A DNA stretch of 64,000 bases, taken from NCBI GenBank assembly GCA_023144635.1, contig JAGLFH010000001.1, forward strand, positions 25,066 to 89,065, given 5' to 3'. The notes below the pieces were generated by a model that saw nothing but the letters and a program-made list of their open reading frames with translations, was not told the origin of the DNA and did no database searches. Every line of letters begins with the position of its first letter. Position 1 is the stretch's first letter. Positions 24,782 through 32,822 of the stretch are shown in pieces. Source of the DNA: Candidatus Auribacterota bacterium. GTDB lineage: Bacteria; Auribacterota; JAFGBW01; JAFGJP01. Position numbers and translations under genes: made by a program.

Positions 24782-25988
24782 CTTCAATAATACCACTTAT
24801 AACATAGCTAAGTTTTTCGCTATCATGTCTTACTACAGATTGTATGTTTATTACGTCAGCTGGTATAAGCTTTACTCCTTCAGATAAAATTGCATCTTCA
24901 TCTATTGCAACAGGATAAGCATTTTCAAGCTGATATTTCTTAAGGGTTTCTGCATCAATATAACTTTTTTGAACAATAACATGATCAAAAATCTTTGCTC
25001 CGCAATGCTTTACAATGGCCCTTATGTGATCACAAGCAGAATAATGATCTGTTTCTCCTTCTTGCGTCATAATATTACATATATATATCTTCCTAGAAGA
25101 ACTATTTATAATAGCATCTTTAATTCCTTTAATCAATAAATTTGGCATTATGCTTGTGTATAGGCTTCCAGGCCCAATAACTATTGCATCGCAATGCTTT
25201 ATGGCTTCAACAGCTTCTGTCGCAGCTTGTGCATTTTCAGGGGTTATTTGAATTTTTGAAATTTTGTTGATGCTTTTTGTTATTTTTTGTTCTCCTTCGG
25301 TATAGCTTCCATCGATATTTTGTGCAATAAGCTTTATTTTTGCAAGAGATGCTGGAACTACTTTTCCTTTGATAGCAAGGATTTTACTTGTTTCTTGTAT
25401 GGCAGTCTCAAAATTACCAAGGATATTTCTAAGAGCAAGTATAACAAGGTTTCCTACAGTATGTCCTGATAAAGGCTTTTGCTCGGGAAATCGATATTGG
25501 AATAGTTTTCTCATCAAAGGTTCTGAATCTGCTAATGCGACCAAACAATTACGTATGTCACCAGGTGGGAGGACATCATATGATTCTCTTAATATACCAC
25601 TGCTTCCTCCATCATCAGATACAGTAACAACAGCTGTCAAATTATGGGTTATTTTTTTTAAACCTTGCAGAAGTGTTGAAAGCCCTGTTCCTCCTCCTAT
25701 TGCTACTATCCGGGGACCTTTTGAAAGGCGATGTTCAGTGTAAACAATATCTGCAAAATCTTTTTTATCATCTATTTTATGCAGTTTTATAAATCTTTTA
25801 TATAAATACTGAAGACTTAAAAGATATAAAAGTAAAGCCGGAAAAATAAAAAATAATGTGTAAATATTGTTATTAAAGTTCGTTATTGCCAGATGTACGG
25901 ATAGAGTCAGAAGTACAAGCGAAATGAAGTGAAAGATGAACCATCTTTTAATGCTAATTCCAGGGACGAGCCACTTGAAAAGATTCAT
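24729..25988 (-). CDS. yvcK: YvcK/CofD-like gluconeogenesis factor with membrane anchor
   Basis: The YvcK core (residues about 90-400) has GGGTGLSTLLQGLK, VSDDGGSSGILR, PPGDIRNCLVALAD, GHTVGNL and GPGSLYTSIMPNLL, the nucleotide/sugar-binding set of this family. YvcK proteins bind UDP-sugars and affect cell-wall growth and carbon flow. Here about 85 N-terminal residues carry two predicted membrane helices (FIFHFISLVLLTLSVHLAI and LFFIFPALLLYLLSL) that Bacillus YvcK lacks, so the protein is probably tethered to the inner membrane. It lies between hprK (11 nt) and ptsH (overlap). Confidence 0.9.
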   Translation of the reverse strand: MNLFKWLVPGISIKRWFIFHFISLVLLTLSVHLAITNFNNNIYTLFFIFPALLLYLLSLQYLYKRFIKLHKIDDKKDFADIVYTEHRLSKGPRIVAIGGGTGLSTLLQGLKKITHNLTAVVTVSDDGGSSGILRESYDVLPPGDIRNCLVALADSEPLMRKLFQYRFPEQKPLSGHTVGNLVILALRNILGNFETAIQETSKILAIKGKVVPASLAKIKLIAQNIDGSYTEGEQKITKSINKISKIQITPENAQAATEAVEAIKHCDAIVIGPGSLYTSIMPNLLIKGIKDAIINSSSRKIYICNIMTQEGETDHYSACDHIRAIVKHCGAKIFDHVIVQKSYIDAETLKKYQLENAYPVAIDEDAILSEGVKLIPADVINIQSVVRHDSEKLSYVISGIIEDDDRRFYTNNKKVHDTE

Positions 25989-25999
25989 AAGTGATCCCC

Positions 26000-26974
26000 T
26001 TATGTTTTTTTCATAGAACGGATGAGTTCTTTATTCAGCTCTTTGACAGGGTTTATACCCATTCTTTTTAATCGCTGATTAAGGCAGGCTGCTTCGATTA
26101 TCAGGCTAATTTCACGACCCGGCCGTATAGGTATTGTAAGATGAGGAAGGTTTATACCAAGTATTTGTAGATTTTTATCATCCATACCTAATCTATCGTA
26201 ACTCTTGTCTTTTTCCCATCTTTCTATTGTTATTGCGACATCGATCCGTTTTTCTCTTCTGATACATCCTGCACCAAAAAGAGTCTGTATGTTTATAATA
26301 CCAAGCCCTCGTATCTCCATGAAATGTCTTGTAAGTTCAGGACCTGTTCCTACTATCTGTATTCCATCTTCAAGGCGGATTTTAACAATATCATCAGATA
26401 CAAGCCGGTGTCCTCTGTTAATAAGAGATAATGCACATTCTGATTTACCTATACCGCTTTTACCTATAATAAGCACTCCAAGGCCGGAAACTTCCATAAG
26501 CGTTGCATGCATTGTTGTTGACGGGGCAAAGGCATTATCAAGGAAAAGAGTGGCTTTATTTACAAAATGCATTGTTATAAGCGGGGAGCGCAGAATAACC
26601 GTATTATGTTTATTTCCATATTCAATTAGTTCTTCAGGGGGTGTGTACTTTCTGGAAATAATTATACAAGGGATTTTTTGCTTAAAAAGATTTTCTATTT
26701 TTTCACGACGCTCTTTTGGAGGAAGATTACGAAGATAAAATATCTCTACTTTTCCTAATATCTGAATACGTCGTTTTGCAAAATAATCAAAATATCCGGT
26801 AAGAGCAAGACCTGGCCTGTTTACCTCGGCAACACAGATCATTTTTTTTAACCCCTTTATTCCGGCTACGATCTTTAACTGCAGAATATCTTTCATGTTG
26901 GTGTAGAATTCTTCTACGGTCAGATGTTTGCGTTTTTTTGTAAACTGTATTTTATTTTGCATTTTAATATTCAT
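26000..26974 (-). CDS. hprK: HPr kinase/phosphorylase
   Basis: A 324-residue HprK: P-loop GKSGIGKSE (171-179), catalytic His in MHATLMEVSG (H156), LVSDDIVKI (D195-D196), and the C-terminal RGLGIINIQTLFGAG signature, followed by LPHLTIPIRPGREISLIIE. It phosphorylates the Ser of HPr encoded just downstream. In bacteria without CcpA this system is thought to link metabolism to other processes; placement with LPS export and hpf genes fits that. ATG 26974 has no strong ribosome site. Confidence 0.94.
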   Translation of the reverse strand: MNIKMQNKIQFTKKRKHLTVEEFYTNMKDILQLKIVAGIKGLKKMICVAEVNRPGLALTGYFDYFAKRRIQILGKVEIFYLRNLPPKERREKIENLFKQKIPCIIISRKYTPPEELIEYGNKHNTVILRSPLITMHFVNKATLFLDNAFAPSTTMHATLMEVSGLGVLIIGKSGIGKSECALSLINRGHRLVSDDIVKIRLEDGIQIVGTGPELTRHFMEIRGLGIINIQTLFGAGCIRREKRIDVAITIERWEKDKSYDRLGMDDKNLQILGINLPHLTIPIRPGREISLIIEAACLNQRLKRMGINPVKELNKELIRSMKKT

Positions 26975-27002
26975 ATTTTGACCAAATGTGTATTAACCTG
27001 GG

Positions 27003-27545
27003 CTAAAGGGTTTCTATAACACCTATTTCATTAGAATTTATTTTATGGATCACATTTATTTTATTTGTTTCTGCATTTATGAACACAAAAAATAAATTGT
27101 GAGAGTCCTGCAGTTTAATTATCGCATCTTCAAGAAAAAGAGGTTTGCCATCAAGTTTTTCTGAACGAAGTATAACGGTTTTTTCTTCATCGATACCTTT
27201 TTCTTCAGATTCTGGAATAACATGCAGAATAGTCTCAACTTCTTTTGTTGATTTTTTGTGATGATCCTGAAGTTTTTCTTTTATTGACCGTAGTTTTTTT
27301 TCCAGTCTGGCAATTAACAGGTCAATGGAAGAATATATATCACCTGTTTCTTCTTTTGCATGTATTGTAAAGTGTTTACCTTTTAAAGTAGCTTCAACCT
27401 TTTGCCTGTATTTTTCAACATCCATAGTAATATGGAGATCAATGATCTTTGGTTTAAATTTATCTAACTTTTGTATTTTTTCTCTTGCGTATTCGCGCAT
27501 GGATTCTGTTATATCTACATGTCTTCCTGTTACAGTTATATTCAC
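27003..27545 (-). CDS. hpf: Ribosome hibernation promoting factor, long form
   Basis: A 180-residue long HPF. The N-terminal 100 residues (VTGRHVDITESMREYAREKI, DLHITMDVEKYRQKVEATL) bind the 30S subunit; the C-terminal domain (SEKLDGKPLFLEDAIIKLQ then FFVFINAETNKINVIHK) dimerises two ribosomes into 100S particles. The start codon is GTG (27545), with AGGAG 7 nt upstream. A 144-nt gap separates it from lptB, so it may have its own promoter. rpoN, often next to it in other genomes, is missing. Confidence 0.93.
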   Translation of the reverse strand: MNITVTGRHVDITESMREYAREKIQKLDKFKPKIIDLHITMDVEKYRQKVEATLKGKHFTIHAKEETGDIYSSIDLLIARLEKKLRSIKEKLQDHHKKSTKEVETILHVIPESEEKGIDEEKTVILRSEKLDGKPLFLEDAIIKLQDSHNLFFVFINAETNKINVIHKINSNEIGVIETL

Positions 27546-27689
27546 AAGCGTGCTCCTTTCTTGGCGGGTGGTGCAAAGTTTATAAAAATAGAAATGTTAT
27601 TAGAAGAAAGTTTGACCATAATTATAATTAAATTATAACACATTATTTAAATCATTTTAAAACAATATTTGTTAAATAATTTTTTTAAA

Positions 27690-28421
27690 TCACATTGAAA
27701 ATTTTTCACCAAGATAAATCTTTTTTGCTTCATCATCATTTGCAAGAAAATCAGACGTTCCGGACTTTAATATGCGTCCTTCATATATTAAATATGAGCG
27801 GTCTGTAGTAGACAGTATTTCGCGTACATTATGATCTGTTAAAAGGATTCCTATCTTTTTTTTCTTCAACTTTTGGATTATGCTTTGAACTTCAGCAACA
27901 GCAATAGGATCAACACCAGAGAAGGGCTCATCAAACAAAATTATGCTAGGTGATGTTACTAAAGAACGCGCGATCTCAAGGCGTCTTCTTTCTCCTCCTG
28001 AGAGCATCCATGCCTGCTTTTTTGCGAGTTTTGTAATATGAAGGTCTTCAAGAAGCATATCCTTTTTTTTGTTTCTTTGTTTCATCGTCAAGTTTTGCAG
28101 TTCAAGTATTGCCATTAAATTGTCTTCTACCGTAAGCTTCTGGAATACAGATGGTTGCTGCGGTAGATAGCCAAGTCCCAGAATGGCTCTTTTATGCATT
28201 GAAAGGTTGGTTATATTTCTTTTACCGAGGTAAATATTTCCCTTATCCGGTCGTACAAATCCTGTTGTCATATAGAACGTTGTTGTTTTTCCTGCACCGT
28301 TAGGTCCCAGAAGACCGACAACTTCTCCTCGATAGACCTCAATATTGACATTATTTACTACCCGTTTATGAGAATAGGCTTTAACAAGATTCTTTGTTCT
28401 AAGGATTGGTGTTGCTTTCAT
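27690..28421 (-). CDS. lptB: LPS export ABC transporter ATPase LptB
   Basis: The 243-residue ATPase that powers LPS extraction from the inner membrane with LptFG. It has Walker A GPNGAGKTT, signature LSGGERRRLEIAR, Walker B IILFDEPFSGVDP and the H-loop LLTDHNVRE. The high similarity to LptB and the neighbours lptA and lptC make the call secure. Its ATG overlaps the lptA stop by 4 nt (ATGA). Confidence 0.96.
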   Translation of the reverse strand: MKATPILRTKNLVKAYSHKRVVNNVNIEVYRGEVVGLLGPNGAGKTTTFYMTTGFVRPDKGNIYLGKRNITNLSMHKRAILGLGYLPQQPSVFQKLTVEDNLMAILELQNLTMKQRNKKKDMLLEDLHITKLAKKQAWMLSGGERRRLEIARSLVTSPSIILFDEPFSGVDPIAVAEVQSIIQKLKKKKIGILLTDHNVREILSTTDRSYLIYEGRILKSGTSDFLANDDEAKKIYLGEKFSM

Positions 28422-28942
28422 TCTTTAATTTTGGCTGTATCTTTTATAAGTATCTTAGCACTTGGTTCAAATAAAACTTTGTTTTGACGAATAAGAATAG
28501 TTATTTCCTCTGCTGTGTACATGTTTCCTTTTTCAGTTATCTTTGGATTGCCTATTAGTCGAAGCATTTCTGATTGAACAATATAAACAGCGCTATCACT
28601 ATATGCAGTGCGGTTGGTCTGCTTTATGACCACATCTCCTGCAGCGATCATTTTGCTTACATTAAGGCCGTCCTTACTGAAAATAACTTTTAAATAATTT
28701 GATCTAATGGTCCCATTTTTATCTTGAACAAGAACATTATTATAAAATTCAGCTATCTTGTTTTTATAATCTATAACAAGTCTTCCGTCAGAAGTAATAC
28801 GTGTGATGTCAATATCACTAAGTGAAACTGTACTTTCTGAAGAAAGTACAACAGGTACATAAGTCAGAAAAACTAAAAGAACAAAAAAGAACTTATAGAT
28901 CTTAGTCTTCCAGGTGTTTTTTTTGTATGTTTTTTGCAACAT
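28418..28942 (-). CDS. lptA: LptA/OstA-like periplasmic LPS transport protein
   Basis: After a signal peptide (KIYKFFFVLLVFLTYVPVV then LSSES) comes one OstA-type beta-jellyroll of about 130 residues: ITSDGRLVIDYKNKIAEFYN, NVLVQDKNGTIRSNYLKV, SKMIAAGDVVI, YTAEEITILI. LptA bridges the periplasm in the Lpt system. I use ATG 28942 (GAGG at 9 nt); the in-frame TTG six nt upstream is less likely. Overlaps lptC by 41 nt and lptB by 4 nt. Confidence 0.88.
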   Translation of the reverse strand: MLQKTYKKNTWKTKIYKFFFVLLVFLTYVPVVLSSESTVSLSDIDITRITSDGRLVIDYKNKIAEFYNNVLVQDKNGTIRSNYLKVIFSKDGLNVSKMIAAGDVVIKQTNRTAYSDSAVYIVQSEMLRLIGNPKITEKGNMYTAEEITILIRQNKVLFEPSAKILIKDTAKIKE

Positions 28943-29354
28943 CAACAATAACCTCTTTATTGATAATTATTTTTTTTTCAGCAAAAGACCATTCCATTCC
29001 TATTCCGTTCACTTCTATCCCTAAAGATCTTAAAACAACAGGAAGGTCTGAGATGATTTTTGATTTGCTCTTAATAAATATGCATTTAGGCGTTTGAATA
29101 AGAATAGGATGCTTGCTTATATCAGTTATTTGTGCACTTGAATCTGTAATTTCAATTTCGTCTGGAGAAATAAAATTAGCATTATAACCTTTTATTACAC
29201 CTTTTGGCTGACCATCATCATCTGTAAGATAGAACCTAAATCCTTCTATTTTTGCATCAACATTGTCTGCTGCAAAAGATAAATGCAGTATAAATACTGT
29301 ACTTATTGAAAAAATCACCAGAAATATTATAATTTTTAAATCTTTTCTTTTCAT
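28902..29354 (-). CDS. lptC: LptC-like LPS export protein
   Basis: A 150-residue protein with one N-terminal membrane anchor (KIIIFLVIFSISTVFILHLS) and a small periplasmic beta-jellyroll: IEGFRFYLTDDDGQPKGVIK, ANFISPDEIEITDSSAQI, ILIQTPKCIFI. These are the features of LptC, which hands LPS from LptB2FG to LptA. Sequence conservation is low in this family, so the call rests on length, topology and position directly before lptA. Confidence 0.8.
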   Translation of the reverse strand: MKRKDLKIIIFLVIFSISTVFILHLSFAADNVDAKIEGFRFYLTDDDGQPKGVIKGYNANFISPDEIEITDSSAQITDISKHPILIQTPKCIFIKSKSKIISDLPVVLRSLGIEVNGIGMEWSFAEKKIIINKEVIVDVAKNIQKKHLED

Positions 29355-29398
29355 TTTTATAACTTTAAAAGTTTTTATCTTCTACTAGAAATATATTT

Positions 29399-30361
29399 TT
29401 AATATGTAATACCTTTTAACAAGAGATCTTTTTCGTCAATGACTCCGACAGGTTCATTTTTTTTATTTACAACAGGAATTTCATCAATTTGCTTTTGCTT
29501 AATAAGTTTCAAAGCTTCAGAGGCAAGTGTGTCGTTAACAATAGAAAAAGGATTTTTTGTCATAACTTGATGAACTTTTTTATCAAGTATGTCTTTATCT
29601 TTTTCAATAGACCTTCTTAGATCACCATCCGTAAAAATACCAATAAGTTTACCTTTTTTATTTATAACACAAGCTGCTCCTGCTTTTGCGCTCGTGATTT
29701 TAACAAGAACTTCTTTAACAGGTGTATTTTCAGCCACAACAGCAACAGATCTTTCTTTTCTCATAAGATCTTCAACTTTAAGTAACAGTTTTTTACCCAG
29801 CGATCCTCCGGGATGATAAAATGCAAAATCAATAAGCTTTATATTATTCTTCTTAATAAGTGCTACAGCAACTGCGTCTCCCATTGCGAGGGCTGCCGTT
29901 GTACTGGAAGTAGGCACAACACCTAAGGAACAAGCTTCCTTTTTAACTGAAACATCAAGAACTGCATCAGAGTAACGTGCCAGAGTTGAACTTATATTAC
30001 CTGTTATTGTAATTAATTTTACCCCTATCTTTTTTATAAGATGCAGCATAGTTATTATCTCATCGGTTTCTCCAGAATTTGATATAGCTAAAATAACATC
30101 TTTTTTAGTAACTCTTCCCAAATCTCCATGCATTGCTTCAGCCGGATTTAAATAAAGTGATGGTATGCCGATACTTGCAATAGTAGCTGATATCTTTTGA
30201 GCAATGATACCTGTTTTACCCATTCCTGTGAGAATAGTGCGTCCTTTGCAGCTAGATATAAGATTAACTGTTTTATCAAAACTTGGACTGATCTTACCAG
30301 CCAGGTCCCTTATGGCATCAGCTTCGATTTTAAAGACATTTTTGGCGATTTTTTCATACAT
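29399..30361 (-). CDS. kdsD: Arabinose-5-phosphate isomerase (KpsF/GutQ family)
   Basis: Converts ribulose-5-P to arabinose-5-P, the first step to the Kdo sugar of LPS. An N-terminal SIS domain (GMGKTGIIAQKISATIASIG, HGDLGRV, ISNSGETDEI, VPTSSTTAALAMGDA) is followed by GGSLGK and two CBS domains (RKERSVAVVAENTPVKEVL; VMTKNPFSIVNDTLASEALK). First gene of the LPS/hpr operon; AAGGAT lies 7 nt before ATG 30361. Downstream Kdo genes are not in the window. Confidence 0.94.
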   Translation of the reverse strand: MYEKIAKNVFKIEADAIRDLAGKISPSFDKTVNLISSCKGRTILTGMGKTGIIAQKISATIASIGIPSLYLNPAEAMHGDLGRVTKKDVILAISNSGETDEIITMLHLIKKIGVKLITITGNISSTLARYSDAVLDVSVKKEACSLGVVPTSSTTAALAMGDAVAVALIKKNNIKLIDFAFYHPGGSLGKKLLLKVEDLMRKERSVAVVAENTPVKEVLVKITSAKAGAACVINKKGKLIGIFTDGDLRRSIEKDKDILDKKVHQVMTKNPFSIVNDTLASEALKLIKQKQIDEIPVVNKKNEPVGVIDEKDLLLKGITY

Positions 30362-30474
30362 ATGAAATATCCTTCATTTTTTGCAAAAATCAAAAATTAA
30401 TTACTAAATACCTAAATAAAAACTAGAATCTAGCTATTATCTGCGATTACAAGGGTATTCAAAAAGGATTTTAT

Positions 30475-30504
30475 TTGCAATAAAAAACAATTTTACACTA
30501 TTAT
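30475..30504 (+). promoter_or_regulatory. Possible sigma-70 promoter for mtnP
   Basis: TTGCAA, an 18-nt spacer and TATTAT lie 45 nt before the mtnP start in the divergent kdsD/mtnP gap. The match is fair but AT-rich DNA gives many such hits. Confidence 0.3.
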
Positions 30505-30548
30505 TTTATCATACATAAGCATTTGTTAAATCATAAAGGAGAAAAGAA

Positions 30549-31409
30549 ATGGGAAAAATAGGGATTATAGGCGGAACAGGATTATATAAGATGTTAAACA
30601 TTAAAAATTCTCAGGAGATAGAAATAAAGACTCCCTTTGGTAAGCCGAGTGATGTTGTTTTTGTTGGAAATTGTGGAGATAAGGAAATAGTTTTTCTTCC
30701 AAGACACGGTAAGGATCACACGATACTTCCAACGGAAATAAATTATAGGGCAAACATTTGTGCTTTAAAATTATCAGGTGTAACTAAAATAATATCCATA
30801 AGTGCTGTCGGAAGCCTTAAGGAAGAGATCAGTCCCGGACAAATGGTTGTTGTCGATCAGTTCTTTGACAGAACGAATAGAAGGAAAGATAATACTTTTT
30901 TTGGTGACGGGCTTGTAGCTCATGTTCAGTTTGGAGATCCTGTCTGTCATGGCCTTCGTAATAAGATCATAATGGCCGGAGAAAAGCACACAGATGTTTT
31001 TTACAGAACAGGAACTTATGTAAATATGGAAGGACCTGCTTTTTCAACTAAGGCAGAGTCTCTTTTTTATAAATCATTAGGATTTGATGTAATAGGGATG
31101 ACAAATCTTGTTGAGGCAAAGTTAAGTCGTGAGGCGGAAATGTGTTATGCGACAATAGCTCTTGTAACAGATTACGATTGCTGGCGTGTTGGAGAAGAAA
31201 GCGTAAATGTGGAGATGATAATAGAGACTATAAATAAAAATGTAGATTTTAGCAGGAACCTTGTAAAAAGTATTATAGAAATACTTGATCCGGATGAAAA
31301 GTGCGCATGCAACACTAATCTTCAGTATGCTCTGGTAACTGCAATGGATAAGGTTCCTCAAGAGACAAAGAACAAATTATCATTTTTACTTGCCCCGTAT
31401 TTAAAATAA
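30549..31409 (+). CDS. mtnP: S-methyl-5'-thioadenosine phosphorylase
   Basis: A 286-residue trimeric-type purine phosphorylase: IGIIGGTGLY (phosphate loop), FLPRHGKDHTILPTEINYRA, SAVGSLKEEISPG, YVNMEGPAFSTKAES and GMTNLVEAKLSREAEMCYAT. It cleaves MTA to adenine and methylthioribose-1-P in methionine salvage. The residues VEAKL/VTDYDCW favour MTA over guanosine-type substrates, but a 6-oxopurine or methylthioinosine phosphorylase is possible. AAAGGAG is 8 nt before ATG. Confidence 0.88.
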   Translation: MGKIGIIGGTGLYKMLNIKNSQEIEIKTPFGKPSDVVFVGNCGDKEIVFLPRHGKDHTILPTEINYRANICALKLSGVTKIISISAVGSLKEEISPGQMVVVDQFFDRTNRRKDNTFFGDGLVAHVQFGDPVCHGLRNKIIMAGEKHTDVFYRTGTYVNMEGPAFSTKAESLFYKSLGFDVIGMTNLVEAKLSREAEMCYATIALVTDYDCWRVGEESVNVEMIIETINKNVDFSRNLVKSIIEILDPDEKCACNTNLQYALVTAMDKVPQETKNKLSFLLAPYLK

Positions 31410-31437
31410 AAAAGTGATAAAGATTAAACGTTTATCT

Positions 31438-31466
31438 GATAGAATATAAATTGTATATATTCTATT
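31438..31466. terminator. AT-rich hairpin after mtnP
   Basis: ATAGAATATA and TATATTCTAT pair around a short loop between mtnP and the next gene. All-AT stem and no proper T run, so termination is doubtful. Confidence 0.3.
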
Positions 31467-31496
31467 AAAAAAGATGTAAAAAAAATGGAGATAATT

Positions 31497-32372
31497 ATGA
31501 GCAAGATCACTTGTAAAAATCATCCTGAGAAGGAAGCTGTTAAAGTTTGTGTTTCCTGCCAGAGCAATCTTTGTGAAGAATGTATAAATATACAAAGCAT
31601 TTCCAAGGACGTTACAATTGAAAGCTGTAAGGAATGCGGAGGCAGATGTAAGGATATTGAAGGAGAAGTAGAAGGAAAAAAAGAAGGAGTTTCTAAAATA
31701 TCTTTTTTCTCATTACTTCCCTCAGCTTTTACATATCCATTTAATGGAAGCGGCAAATTGCTGCTTGTAATAGGAGTAGTTTTTTTTGGTTTGATGGATC
31801 TTCTTGGAAGTCTTCCTTTTGGGTGGGTGTTTGGCATTTTTGGCTCAGGATATCTTATTGCTTATATGTTTAAAATAGTTAACTCTTCTGCAATAGGAAA
31901 AAATGAGATGCCTGACTGGCCTGATGTGTCAGATTTTGGCAGTGATATAATAGGCCCTTTATGGGCAATGTTTTTAACAACAGTTGTATCTTTTGGACCG
32001 GCAGTTATATGTCTTATTCTGATCTCCAAAAATCCTGTTTTTTTAATAGCTGCTATTGCTTTTGGAGTGCTTGGAATAATATATTATCCAATGGCGATCA
32101 TAGCGACTGCACTTGATACTAATCTATTTGTGAGGCCTGATGTCATACTTGTTTCTATTTTTAAAGTAATAGGGCCTTATATAGTTGCCTGTCTTTTGCT
32201 TGCCGCAATTATAGTAGGTAATAAACTTTTGGGAGCAGTACTTATTAAAATAAGTCCAATTGTAGGTTTCATCACGGCTTATTCTTTGGCTTTTTATTTT
32301 ATTATTGTTGAAATGAGGATCCTTGGACTTATCTATTATACTAATAGTGAGCGTCTTGGGTGGTTTGAGTAA
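31497..32372 (+). CDS. B-box zinc-finger membrane protein
   Basis: 291 residues. The N-terminus is a small zinc-binding module: CKNHPEKEAVKVCVSCQSNL then CEECI, with a further CKECGGRC, of the B-box-like type seen ahead of bacterial membrane domains. After a charged linker come six hydrophobic segments (LLLVIGVVFFGLMDLLGSL, LLAAIIVGNKLLGAVLI and others) resembling DUF4013/Yip1-type domains. Role unknown; probably inner membrane with the zinc module in the cytoplasm. ATG 31497 has GGAG 7 nt upstream, preferred over ATG 31485. Confidence 0.75.
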   Translation: MSKITCKNHPEKEAVKVCVSCQSNLCEECINIQSISKDVTIESCKECGGRCKDIEGEVEGKKEGVSKISFFSLLPSAFTYPFNGSGKLLLVIGVVFFGLMDLLGSLPFGWVFGIFGSGYLIAYMFKIVNSSAIGKNEMPDWPDVSDFGSDIIGPLWAMFLTTVVSFGPAVICLILISKNPVFLIAAIAFGVLGIIYYPMAIIATALDTNLFVRPDVILVSIFKVIGPYIVACLLLAAIIVGNKLLGAVLIKISPIVGFITAYSLAFYFIIVEMRILGLIYYTNSERLGWFE

Positions 32373-32402
32373 TACAGAGGACAGAAGCCAGAAAACACGA
32401 AA

Positions 32403-32760
32403 AGAATAATGGGACGCAGATTTACAAGATAAAAAAGGATCAGAGAAAAAAACAGAAGACATTAAAATAAAAAAGAGAAATATAAAATGTATGTAGGGGC
32501 AGGTCTCTGTGCCTGCCCGTGTAAAATTAGAAAACACGAAAAGAATAAAGTAAAAAGTGAGTAGGGGCGGGGCTTGCCTCCGCCCGTTGTAAAAAGCAAG
32601 ATATAAAAAGTAGTAGGGGCGAAAAATCTTTCGCCCGTGTAAAACGTAAAAAGCTGTCATTGCGAGGAACTTTGTTCCGCGGCAAACCCCGTAAGATGTA
32701 GTAGGGGCGGATTCCAAATCCGCCCGTGTAAAAAAATAAAAAGAATTTTGTTTTCTGGGT
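32403..32760. repeat. Intergenic repeat cluster A (four co-varying hairpin units)
   Basis: Units at 32493-32526, 32561-32594, 32613-32644 and 32701-32733 all read GTAGGG, arm, loop, complementary arm, CCGTGTAAAA (or close variants). Arms differ but always pair: GGGCAGG/CCTGCCC, GGGCGGGG/CCTCCGCCC, GGGCGAAA/TTTCGCCC, GGGCGGATT/AATCCGCCC. A GGGACGCAGAT segment (32410) and a GTCATTGCGAGGAACTTTGT segment (32656) belong to other dispersed repeats. The whole gap 32373-32822 has no believable gene. Confidence 0.8.
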
Positions 32761-32822
32761 TTTAATCTTTTGTTTTTGACAACTAACAGCCAAAAACCAA
32801 CAGCTAACAACTAGCGAAACTT

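Noticed and set aside
30774..31361. Minus-strand frames inside mtnP
   Set aside because: Antisense shadows of a well-conserved plus-strand gene.
32493..32733. CRISPR-like array
   Set aside because: The units are repeated and spaced, but the constant parts are only the outer ends, the inner parts pair with themselves, and spacing is irregular. No cas gene is near.
32124..32810. 228-codon frame on the minus strand
   Set aside because: It is antisense to the zinc-finger membrane protein and then translates the hairpin repeats; the same repeat-derived words appear in frames at 36294-36842, 40193-40443 and 49396-49784.
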